Shown: positions 1 to 5,817 of the stretch, in pieces | How the letters are laid out: every line of letters begins with the position of its first letter | Numbering within the stretch: position 1 is the first letter of the stretch | NCBI GenBank assembly: GCA_021806765.1 | Contig: JAJZQR010000241.1 | Span: forward strand, 1 to 8,103 | Direction: 5' to 3' | Length of the DNA stretch: 8,103 nt | From: Chloroflexota bacterium | Lineage (GTDB): Bacteria > Chloroflexota > UBA6077 | Notes under the pieces: generated by a model | Databases searched by the model: none | Seen by the model: the letters and a program-made list of their open reading frames with translations, nothing else | Told to the model about the DNA's origin: nothing | Made by a program: the position numbers and the translations under genes

Positions 1-2
1 AA

Positions 3-86
3 CTGGTTATCAGCCATCGCCACCTGGCCGATCAATCCACAGAACACTGGGCACGTCGGCTCGAAGCCGCCCTCCTCGCCGCCTGA
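3..86 (+). CDS. C-terminal end of an unidentified protein (5' end outside the window)
   Basis: An open frame enters from the left edge and stops at TGA 84-86, giving 27 residues that begin LVISHRHLAD and end RRLEAALLAA. The Ala/Leu/Arg/Glu-rich end looks like a closing amphipathic helix, and most third codon positions are G or C, as in the other genes here. The family cannot be recognised from so short a piece. The main doubt is that a second frame is also open across this edge (the DoxX frame, without stops from position 1), so openness alone is weak evidence; the protein-like composition favours this frame. Confidence 0.35.
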   Translation: MVISHRHLADQSTEHWARRLEAALLAA

Positions 87-200
87 GACTCTACTAGCGA
101 AGTTTGCGCAATCCCGAATACACCACCCCTTATTCAGCCCCCGGTGCGATGGCATCTTTGATGCTGTGATTCCCTGGCGGAGTGTTGCAGGCAGGATGAA

Positions 201-213
201 GGGGAGGGCCACG
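201..213 (+). promoter_or_regulatory. Ribosome binding site that sets the doxX-like start
   Basis: A purine-rich GGGGAGGG lies at 201-208. Its GGAGG core (203-207) is 6 nt from ATG 214. Earlier in-frame starts (GTG 166, ATG 196) have no comparable site, and the residues they would add do not resemble the beginning of a DoxX protein. No convincing -35/-10 pair was found between 87 and 200. Confidence 0.6.
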
Positions 214-768
214 ATGCTGAGGGATCTGGGCTTGTTGGTCTTGCGACTGGTTACGGGGGGACTGCTGGCCGGGCACGGTAGCCAGAAACTGTTCGGGTGG
301 TTCGGTGGGTATGGGCTGGCGGGTACGGCCGGGTGGCTGGAGTCCCTGGGCCTTCGACCCGGGCGCCTCTGGGCGAGGGCGGCCGGGGGCGGGGAGTTCG
401 GGGGTGGAATGCTGACGGCTCTGGGCCTGTTCCATCCCCTGGGCCCGATCATCATGATGGCGCCCATGGTCACGGCCGTGAGGCGGGCCCACTGGGGAAA
501 GCCGATATGGGTGACGGAGGGGGGAGCGGAACTGCCGGTGACCAACCTGGCCGTGGCCACATCGCTATTGCTGGCGGGCCCGGGCAGGCTCTCACTCGAT
601 CGGCTCTTGGGCATCCGGCTGCCGTCCTGGGTTGTCGGGGTGGCGGCGGGGGCGACGGCGGCAGGTGTTGCCATGGCGGTGATCGAACAGCCGGCGACGC
701 CGGAAGGGCAGGCCGCGGCCGAACAGGCCCCGGGACAGACGGCTACCACGACGCCGGCAAGTTCCTGA
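214..768 (+). CDS. DoxX-family integral membrane protein
   Basis: This is a 184-residue DoxX-family membrane protein. The family is named after the small subunit of an archaeal thiosulfate:quinone oxidoreductase, but most bacterial members have no proven reaction; some are linked to redox or thiol stress. The family's N-terminal signature is clear: a first helix (about residues 5-22) followed by GHGSQKLFGWFGG (20-32), then GLAGTAGWLESLG. Further hydrophobic stretches lie at about 65-90, 108-122 and 138-157. The block AGPGRLSLDRLLG (121-133) matches the usual end of DoxX domains. After it come one extra helix and a low-complexity Ala/Gln/Thr/Pro tail (about 160-184), so the protein is longer than the usual 130-150 residues. 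It stands alone on the + strand, converging on the paaK operon, with no sign of a functional link. The membrane family is confident; the substrate and role are unknown. Confidence 0.85.
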   Translation: MLRDLGLLVLRLVTGGLLAGHGSQKLFGWFGGYGLAGTAGWLESLGLRPGRLWARAAGGGEFGGGMLTALGLFHPLGPIIMMAPMVTAVRRAHWGKPIWVTEGGAELPVTNLAVATSLLLAGPGRLSLDRLLGIRLPSWVVGVAAGATAAGVAMAVIEQPATPEGQAAAEQAPGQTATTTPASS

Positions 769-789
769 GAAGCTACCGGCCGAAGCGCT

Positions 790-918
790 CAGTCCTTCGC
801 CGCATGGACCCCGATGGCTGTCATCCTGGGCGGCAGCGAAGGATCTCCAGTTACGGGGAGATGCTTCGCTGCCGCTCAGCATGACAGTACCCATCACTGT
901 CATGGTGGCGAAGGACTG
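790..918. repeat. Nested palindromic dispersed repeat between convergent genes
   Basis: The core is two 27-nt arms, 820-846 and 859-885, pairing at 24 of 27 positions around a 12-nt loop. Perfect 12-nt outer arms lie at 790-801 (cagtccttcgcc) and 907-918 (ggcgaaggactg). Between core and right outer arm is another 8+8 nt perfect inverted repeat, atgacagt 881-888 with actgtcat 896-903. The TGTCAT...GCGAAGGA pattern recurs in shortened form at 898-915, so the element looks built from several related half-units. Translated by chance, the arms give SGSEAS and FAAAQDD peptides, which I recognise as typical spurious products of a repeat found in many bacterial genomes. It fills most of the gap between the doxX-like stop and the paaK stop and could fold in both transcripts, so a bidirectional 3'-end function is possible. 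There is no U-tract of the classic terminator kind. Confidence 0.85.
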
Positions 919-949
919 GACCCCCTGAAGAATCTGTTCCCGCCGTCCC

Positions 950-2263
950 TCACGGCTCTCGCCGGTCGATCACCCGCCTGGCCTTCTGCTCGCTTCGATC
1001 CAAAGAGCCCGGCTCCATCAATCGCACCCGCGCTCTCACCCCCAGCACGCTCTCTATCTCCGCGCGGATGGTACGCTCGAAGGACTCGAGCCGCCGCATC
1101 TCGTCCGACAGATCGGAGAAAATGGACTTGGAGACCTCGACTCGGATCTCCATATCGTCCAGGGCTCGCTCGCGATCTACGATGATCTGGTACTGGGGCT
1201 CGATCCCCTCGAAGCGCAGCAGCACGGCCTCGATCTGAGAGGGGAACACGTTGATCCCGCGAACGATCAGCATGTCGTCGGTGCGGCCCGTCACCCTGTC
1301 CATCCGCACCAGAGTCCGACCGCAGGCGCACGGCTCGGGGTTCAGACTGGTGATGTCGCCGGTACGGTAGCGGATCAGCGGCAGGGCCTCCTTGGTGAGG
1401 GTGGTGAACACCAGCTCACCCTTCTCGCCGTAGGGGAGGGGCTCGCCCGACGCGGGATCCACCACCTCCGGAAGGAAGTGGTCCTCGTAGATGTGCATGC
1501 CGCATCGGCAGGTGCATTCCGCGGAGACTCCCGGGCCGATCACCTCGCTGAGACCGTAGGTGTCCAGCGCCAGGATCCCCAGCTTGGACTCGATCTCGTC
1601 CCTCATTCTCTCCGACCAAGGCTCCGCCCCAAAGAAGCCGACCCGCAGGCGAGACTCCCGGAGGTCTATCCCCATCTCCAGCGCCGTCTCGGCCAGGTAG
1701 AGGGCGTAGGAGGGGGTGCAGCACAGCACCGTGCTGCCCAGATCCTGGATCAGCAGGATCTGACGCTTGGTGTGGCCGCTGGAAGCCGGTATCAGCGTCG
1801 CGCCGATCCGCTCCGCCCCGTTGTGGAACCCGAGGCCGCCCGTGAAGAGCCCGTAGGTGAAGGCGACGTGCACCACGTCGGAGCCGTTTGCTCCGCCGGA
1901 GGTCAGCGTTCGGGCCATCATCTCGGTCCACAGTTCCAGATCGGCGGGGGTGTAGAGAGCCACGATCGGCTTGCCGGTGGTGCCGCCGGAGACGTGGATC
2001 CGCGCAACCTGCTCTTCCGGCACGGCCAGGAGACCGTAAGGGTAGTTATCCCGAAGATCGGCCTTGGTGGTGAAGGGGAGCTTCGTCAGATCGCTCAGCG
2101 ACCTGATGCTGTCCGGGGTGAGGTCCAGCTCGCGTAACGCACTGCGATAGAACGGTACATTATTGTACAGCTGTCTGACCTTCTCCTGGAGACGCTGCAG
2201 CTGAAGCCGTTGCAGCTCCGAGCGTCCCATACCCTCGTGCTGTGGGTCCCACATCTTCTGCAT
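950..2263 (-). CDS. paaK: Phenylacetate-CoA ligase (arylacetate-CoA ligase, AMP-forming)
   Basis: The enzyme activates phenylacetate or a related aryl acid in the cytoplasm: acid + ATP + CoA gives acyl-CoA + AMP + PPi. From ATG 2263 it is 437 residues, the same length as E. coli PaaK. It shows the adenylate-forming motifs in order: SGGTTGKP (92-99, ATP phosphate loop), CCTPSYALYLAE (181-192), GFFGAEPW (209-216), YGLSE (236-240), YRTGD (299-303), GRTDDMLIVRGINVFP (326-341, hinge and lid) and a C-terminal EQKARRVIDRR (425-435), whose K427 sits where the catalytic lysine is expected. GMHIYEDHFLPEVVDP (255-270) is typical of PaaK rather than of other acyl-CoA ligases. Cysteines 250, 252, 254, 312 and 314 may form a metal site. 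A longer frame starting at 2332 was rejected because its extra 23 codons are repeat sequence. It is the last gene of the liv operon, 72 nt after livF. The aryl-CoA ligase class is confident; the exact acid is not. Confidence 0.93.
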   Translation of the reverse strand: MQKMWDPQHEGMGRSELQRLQLQRLQEKVRQLYNNVPFYRSALRELDLTPDSIRSLSDLTKLPFTTKADLRDNYPYGLLAVPEEQVARIHVSGGTTGKPIVALYTPADLELWTEMMARTLTSGGANGSDVVHVAFTYGLFTGGLGFHNGAERIGATLIPASSGHTKRQILLIQDLGSTVLCCTPSYALYLAETALEMGIDLRESRLRVGFFGAEPWSERMRDEIESKLGILALDTYGLSEVIGPGVSAECTCRCGMHIYEDHFLPEVVDPASGEPLPYGEKGELVFTTLTKEALPLIRYRTGDITSLNPEPCACGRTLVRMDRVTGRTDDMLIVRGINVFPSQIEAVLLRFEGIEPQYQIIVDRERALDDMEIRVEVSKSIFSDLSDEMRRLESFERTIRAEIESVLGVRARVRLMEPGSLDRSEQKARRVIDRREP

Positions 2264-2278
2264 GCGCTTCACCCCCTC
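2264..2278 (-). promoter_or_regulatory. Ribosome binding site that sets the paaK start
   Basis: On the minus strand GAGGGGGTG (plus coordinates 2270-2278) is 6 nt upstream of ATG 2263. This supports the 437-residue PaaK rather than a start inside the upstream heptamer repeat. Confidence 0.6.
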
Positions 2279-2285
2279 GACGGCC

Positions 2286-2358
2286 AGTAATAAGTAATGA
2301 GTGACGAGTGATGAGTGATGAGTGATGAGCACTCATTACTCATCACTCGGCACTCGCA
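2286..2358. repeat. Heptamer tandem array meeting its own inverted copy (livF-paaK junction)
   Basis: Six consecutive 7-mers run from 2286 to 2327: AGTAATA, AGTAATG, AGTGACG and three AGTGATG. After a 3-nt centre (2328-2330) four units in the opposite sense follow (2331-2358): ACTCATT, ACTCATC, ACTCGGC, ACTCGCA. The inner part forms a hairpin, 2313-2329 against 2332-2348, with 16 of 17 pairs and a 2-nt loop. Units decay with distance from the centre. The array contains the livF stop codon (TAA at 2336-2338) and encodes LivF's last residues, VRVPSDE. In the paaK direction it forms most of the leader between livF and paaK. Similar heptamer stretches, translated as THHSSLxTHH-like strings, are familiar as dispersed repeats in bacterial genomes. 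Its mechanism of spread is unknown. Confidence 0.85.
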
Positions 2359-3112
2359 CTTTCGCCTTGCCCAGATAGGCCCGGCGCACCCGATCGTCGT
2401 TCACCAGCTCTCGGGCAGGGCCCTCGGCCACCACCCGTCCTCGCTCCAGCACGTAACCTCGATCGGCCACGCGCATGGCACCCAGAGCGTCCTGCTCTGC
2501 CAGCAGGATGGTCAGCCCCTGCTCCTTCAGCCTTCCGACCAGGGTGAAGATCTCTCTAACCAGGTTCGGCGCCAGTCCTATGGAGGGCTCGTCCATCAGG
2601 AGGATCTGAGGGGAGGACATGAGGGCTCGGGCGATAGCGACCATCTGCTGTTGGCCGCCGCTCATGGTGCCCGCCCTCTGGCCCAGGCGATCCTTCAACA
2701 CTGGGAACAGCTCGAATACCCGATCCAGCGACCCCTGGAGATGCTCGTCGCGGAGCAGGGTCCGCGAGAGACCCAGCAATCGCCGCCAGCTACTTCGCTG
2801 GTGGACGTAGCTGCCCAGGAGCAGGTTGTCCAGGACGGTCATGGAGTGGAGAAGCTGGCGGCCCTCGGGCACGAGGGCGACGCCCATCCTGGCCACGAGA
2901 TGGGAGGATCGCCCCGAGACCATCTGGTCGTTCCAGCACACCCGGCCGGCGCTGGGCGACACCACCCCGGCGATGCTGTTCAGCAGGGTGCTCTTGCCAG
3001 CCCCGTTGGCGCCGACCAGGGTCACGACCTCGCCGGGCTTGACGTGGAAGGAAACCTCCCGCAAGGCCTGGATGCGCCCGTAGTGGACGCTGAGCCCCTC
3101 CACTGACAGCAT
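2336..3112 (-). CDS. livF: Branched-chain-type (HAAT) ABC transporter ATPase LivF
   Basis: This is one of the two cytoplasmic ATPases that power the importer. It is 258 residues with Walker A GANGAGKST (34-42), the LivF-typical VPEGRQLL (81-88), the ABC signature MSGGQQQ (150-156) and Walker B ILLMDEP (170-176). LAEQDALGAM (204-213) and YVLERGRVVAEG (220-231) follow; the Gln at 206, where most ABC ATPases have the switch histidine, is normal for LivF. It is about 20 residues longer than E. coli LivF (237). One extra piece lies at about 103-128 (YVHQRSSWRRLLGLSRTLLR region); the other is the last seven residues, encoded by the heptamer repeat. Its ATG overlaps the livG stop as TGATG, so translation is probably coupled. 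It is the last transporter gene before paaK. Confidence 0.95.
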   Translation of the reverse strand: MLSVEGLSVHYGRIQALREVSFHVKPGEVVTLVGANGAGKSTLLNSIAGVVSPSAGRVCWNDQMVSGRSSHLVARMGVALVPEGRQLLHSMTVLDNLLLGSYVHQRSSWRRLLGLSRTLLRDEHLQGSLDRVFELFPVLKDRLGQRAGTMSGGQQQMVAIARALMSSPQILLMDEPSIGLAPNLVREIFTLVGRLKEQGLTILLAEQDALGAMRVADRGYVLERGRVVAEGPARELVNDDRVRRAYLGKAKVRVPSDE

Positions 3113-3879
3113 CAGTCGGTCTCCTCGCCGAGATAGGCGGTTATCACCCGCTTGTCCCTCTGCACCTCTGCTGGTGTCCCTTCGGCGATCTTCTGGCCGT
3201 AGTCCAGGACCACCACCCGGTCGGCAGTGTGCATCACCAGCTCCATGTCGTGTTCTACCAGCAGGATCGCCAGCCCCATGTCGCGCACCCGGAGGATCAA
3301 CTCCGCCAGTTCGGCCTTTTCCAGGGCGTTCAGACCTGCTCCAGGCTCGTCCAGCAGCAGGACGTGGGGCTCGGTGGCCAGGGCCCTGGCGATGGCCAGC
3401 AACCGTTGCTGACCGAAGGGCAGGGACGCGGCGCTCTCCCTGGCCTTGGCCCCCAGGCCGACCAGGTTCAGGTAGCGCATCGCCTGGAGGAAGATCTCCT
3501 CCTCTTCCCGACGAAACCCGGGGGTGCGAAGGGCGGCCTGGATCAATCCGCTGCGGCTGCGGGTGTGACGACCCACCATCACGTTCTCCAGAACGCTCAT
3601 GTTGCCGAAGAGGAGGGCGCTCTGGAAGGTGCGGGCGATACCCCGCTGAACCCGTTCCTGGGGGGGCAGGTTGCCCAGCCGGGTTCCGAGTACCCTTACC
3701 TCTCCCCGGTTGGGCCGGTGGACTCCGGCTATGATGTTGAACAGGGTGGTCTTGCCGGCGCCGTTGGGTCCGATGACGGCGGTCACCTGGCTGAAGTGGG
3801 CTTCGAGGCTCACCCCGTCCAGGGCTACGATCCCCCCGAACTCCTTTCGGATATCCTGCACCTCCAGGGCGACGCCCAC
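3112..3879 (-). CDS. livG: Branched-chain-type (HAAT) ABC transporter ATPase LivG
   Basis: This is the second ATPase of the importer, 255 residues, equal in length to E. coli LivG. Motifs: Walker A GPNGAGKTT (37-45), Q-loop Gln 86 in RTFQ, the LivG-type signature LPFGQQRLLAIARAL (153-167), Walker B VLLLDEP (173-179), D-loop AGLN (181-184) and switch histidine H210 in VEHDM. The segment of about residues 104-135 (RHTRSRSGL to EEEEIF) is the insertion that separates LivG from LivF. The start is GTG 3879, one nucleotide after the livM stop (TAA at 3883-3881), with a modest AGGT just upstream. The repeat within the end of livM therefore lies directly upstream and may influence how livG is translated or how its mRNA is cut. 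The assignment is firm. Confidence 0.95.
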   Translation of the reverse strand: MGVALEVQDIRKEFGGIVALDGVSLEAHFSQVTAVIGPNGAGKTTLFNIIAGVHRPNRGEVRVLGTRLGNLPPQERVQRGIARTFQSALLFGNMSVLENVMVGRHTRSRSGLIQAALRTPGFRREEEEIFLQAMRYLNLVGLGAKARESAASLPFGQQRLLAIARALATEPHVLLLDEPGAGLNALEKAELAELILRVRDMGLAILLVEHDMELVMHTADRVVVLDYGQKIAEGTPAEVQRDKRVITAYLGEETD

Positions 3880-3880
3880 G

Positions 3881-4945
3881 TTACACCTGCCCCCCGATTC
3901 CCCCTCTCCCTCTAGGAGATGGGCGGGGTGAGGGCTCTCGCACTGCTACCGAATGAGCCCTCACCCTAACCCTCTCCCAGAGGGAGAGGGGATTTGAAGA
4001 CTCCCTCTCCCACATCTCCAACACTCCTCGGAACAGTCCCTGGGGCATGAAGACCATGACCAGGATCAGGATCAGGCCAAAGACCACGGTGTCCATTTCG
4101 CCAAAGCCTTGAAGGAGATCGCCCAGAAGGGTAACGGTGGCCGTCCCGAAGATGGCGCCCCAAATGCTGGCCATGCCGCCTATCACCACCATTACCACCA
4201 GCCGGACCGAGAAGAGGAAGCTGAAAGGCTGGGGGCTCACGAAGGTGGTGTAGTGGGCGTAGAGACTGCCGGCCAGGGAGGCGTAGACAGCGCTCAGCAC
4301 GAAGACCTTCATCTTGAACTGGCCGATGTCGATGCCGAGGGAACGGGCAGCCTCCTCGTTCCCGTGGACTGCCCTGAGGGCGCGCCCAACTCTGGAGTTC
4401 ACCAGGTTCCTGGATATCAGCAACACTCCGATGCAGGAGACCCAGGCCAGGTAGTAGAACTTGAGATCGCTGTCGAAAACCAGCGGGCCCAGGGCCAGCG
4501 GCGGGATGCCTGAGAGCCCCGAAGGACCTCCGGTGAACTGCTTCAACTCTGTGAAGAGTATGTAGACGATGATGCCGAAACCCAGGGTGGCCATGGCCAG
4601 GTAGTGGCCGCGCAACCGGAAGATGGGGAAGGCAGTGGCGTAGGCAATTGCCGCCGTGATTGCACCCGCCATCACCAGGGCGATCCATGGCTGTACCCCA
4701 TAGGTCGCGCTGAGGATGCCCGAGAGGAAGGCCCCAAGTCCGTAGAATGCCGCGTGACCCAGAGAGACCTGGCCGGCGTAGCCCATCAAGAGGCAGAGCC
4801 CCACCGTCACGATGGTGTGGATCCCGATGACTATCATGAGGCTGGTGTAGTAGGAGTTGCCGGCCAGGGGCAGTGCCGCCAGCACGACCAGAAGTCCCAG
4901 AGGCAGCAATAGTTGGCGTCTGCTCCTCGATTGCAGGATCTTCAT
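3881..4945 (-). CDS. livM: Branched-chain-type (HAAT) ABC transporter permease LivM, with repeat-encoded tail
   Basis: This is one of the two inner-membrane permeases. Of 354 residues, about 1-310 are LivM: a hydrophobic start (11-28), GYAGQVSLGHAAFYGLGAF (55-73, strongly conserved in LivM), GHYLAMATLGFG (113-124), TGGPSGLSGIP (138-148), the ATPase-contacting loop GRALRAVHGNEEAARSLGID (187-206), GGMASIWGAIFG (256-267) and a closing FMPQGLFRG (299-307). The natural protein should end soon after this. Instead, residues 318-349 are read from a palindromic repeat and are Arg/Pro/Ser-rich, unlike any permease tail. ATG 4945 overlaps the livH stop as ATGA, and GGAGG lies just upstream. E. coli LivM is longer (425) because of extra N-terminal sequence; the core here is of normal size. 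Confidence 0.94.
   Translation of the reverse strand: MKILQSRSRRQLLLPLGLLVVLAALPLAGNSYYTSLMIVIGIHTIVTVGLCLLMGYAGQVSLGHAAFYGLGAFLSGILSATYGVQPWIALVMAGAITAAIAYATAFPIFRLRGHYLAMATLGFGIIVYILFTELKQFTGGPSGLSGIPPLALGPLVFDSDLKFYYLAWVSCIGVLLISRNLVNSRVGRALRAVHGNEEAARSLGIDIGQFKMKVFVLSAVYASLAGSLYAHYTTFVSPQPFSFLFSVRLVVMVVIGGMASIWGAIFGTATVTLLGDLLQGFGEMDTVVFGLILILVMVFMPQGLFRGVLEMWERESSNPLSLWERVRVRAHSVAVREPSPRPSPRGRGGIGGQV
3899..3992. repeat. Palindromic dispersed repeat fused to the 3' end of livM
   Basis: Two arms, 3899-3937 and 3955-3992, are complementary at about 32 of 38 positions and flank a 17-nt loop (3938-3954). The arms are runs of CCCTCTCCC, GAGCCCTCACCC and AGAGGGAGAGGGG. In the livM frame they read NPLSLWERVRVRA on one arm and PSPRPSPRGRGG on the other. 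I recognise both peptides as translations of a repeat dispersed in many bacterial genomes, usually between genes. Here the reading frame stays open through the whole palindrome. The element ends about 20 nt before the livG start. A hairpin this strong inside the mRNA may pause transcription, protect 3' ends or hinder ribosomes. Confidence 0.88.
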
Positions 4946-5811
4946 TCTCCCTCCGATGAAGACCCGCTGCGCACCAGCAGGACGAGGAACAGCACCAGCA
5001 GGGCGATGGCATCCTTGTATGAAGAGCTTACGAAGGCGGCACCGAGCGACTCGGCGAGCCCCAGGAACAGCCCTCCGGCCACCGCTCCCAGCTGGCTCCC
5101 GAAGCCCCCCAGGGCGGCGGCGGCGAACCCCTTCAGACCCAGCATGGTGCCGACGTCGTAGGAGGTCAGGGTGACGGGGGTGATCACGATGCCGGCCAGC
5201 GCCCCCAGTGCCGCGCTGAGGGAGAAGCTGATCAGCGACATAGCCTGAGTGTCTATGCCTAGAAGGCCGGCGGCTTTGCGATTAACCGAGCAGGCCCTCA
5301 GGGCTTTGCCCAGCAGGGTGTAGTCCAGCAACAGCTTCAGGGCTGCCATCGTCACCACCATGGTGCCCACTACCCAGACGCTTTGAGGGGTGATGGCAGC
5401 GCCTCCGAGTCGCAGGGGTGTCTCTCCGGAAAAGGCCGGGATCTGGGCGGCATCCTTACCCCAGAACTGGGCTGCCAGTCCCCGGATCAGGATCGATGCC
5501 CCGATGGTGATGATGATCAGGCTGATGACGGGGGAGTTTCTGGCCGGCCGGATGGCCCACCTCTCCAGCAAGAAGCCAATGCCCGCGGTGGCGGCGATGG
5601 CGAGCAGGAACGCCAGAGGCGCGGGGAGCGCCGCTACCCGAAGAAGCCAGAAAGTCACCATCCCGCCCAGCATCACGAACTCCCCCTGGGCGAAGTTGAT
5701 GATCCCGGTGACGTTGAAGATTATGGTGAAACCGATGGCTACCAGGGCGTAGACGCTGCCAAGGGTGACCCCGGAGACCACGTATTGAGTCAACTGCTCT
5801 ATCGGTGCCAC
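4942..5811 (-). CDS. livH: Branched-chain-type (HAAT) ABC transporter permease LivH
   Basis: This is the partner inner-membrane permease of LivM, 289 residues (E. coli LivH is 308). It has the LivH pattern: TLGSVYALVAIGFTIIFNVTG split over 16-36, then GIINFAQGEFVMLGG (36-50), TIGASILIRG (102-111), the ATPase-contacting loop GKALRACSVNRKAAGLLGID (168-187) and GLKGFAAAALGGFGSQLGAVAGGLFLG in two parts across 225-251, with a final hydrophobic helix at about 268-280. The protein ends in a short polar RSGSSSEGE. The chosen start is GTG 5811, 6 nt after the binding-protein stop. It lacks a good Shine-Dalgarno site, so a start a few codons further in (for example TTG at the seventh codon) cannot be excluded. 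It overlaps livM by ATGA. Confidence 0.94.
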   Translation of the reverse strand: MAPIEQLTQYVVSGVTLGSVYALVAIGFTIIFNVTGIINFAQGEFVMLGGMVTFWLLRVAALPAPLAFLLAIAATAGIGFLLERWAIRPARNSPVISLIIITIGASILIRGLAAQFWGKDAAQIPAFSGETPLRLGGAAITPQSVWVVGTMVVTMAALKLLLDYTLLGKALRACSVNRKAAGLLGIDTQAMSLISFSLSAALGALAGIVITPVTLTSYDVGTMLGLKGFAAAALGGFGSQLGAVAGGLFLGLAESLGAAFVSSSYKDAIALLVLFLVLLVRSGSSSEGE

Positions 5812-5817
5812 TGCACT

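Noticed and set aside
1..213. Upstream extension of the DoxX frame to the window edge (no stop codon from position 1; GTG 166 and ATG 196 in frame)
   Set aside because: The translated upstream part is Pro/Ser-rich without family resemblance, and ATG 214 has the proper Shine-Dalgarno site. Openness is explained by high GC.
942..956. Small hairpin (GCCGT/ACGGC with 5-nt loop) at the paaK stop as a rho-independent terminator
   Set aside because: The stem is only 5 bp, contains the stop codon in its loop, and no U-run follows on the minus strand.
592..1185. Small open frames on both strands through the 790-918 repeat
   Set aside because: Their only striking peptides (SGSEAS, FAAAQDD) are the known spurious translation of the dispersed repeat; the rest is antisense to doxX-like or paaK.
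2264..2332. Longer PaaK starting at 2332 with 23 extra N-terminal residues
   Set aside because: The extra residues are a translation of the heptamer repeat (THHSSLVTHY-like). Good ribosome spacing and the usual 437-residue length favour ATG 2263.
2286..2358. CRISPR array
   Set aside because: Units are 7 nt, contiguous, without spacers, and invert at the centre; there are no cas genes.
3966..5012. Long alternative-frame open reading frame antiparallel in phase to livM
   Set aside because: It overlaps the unmistakable LivM frame almost completely, is rich in Arg/His/Pro/Gly as GC-rich shadow frames are, and has no domain resemblance.
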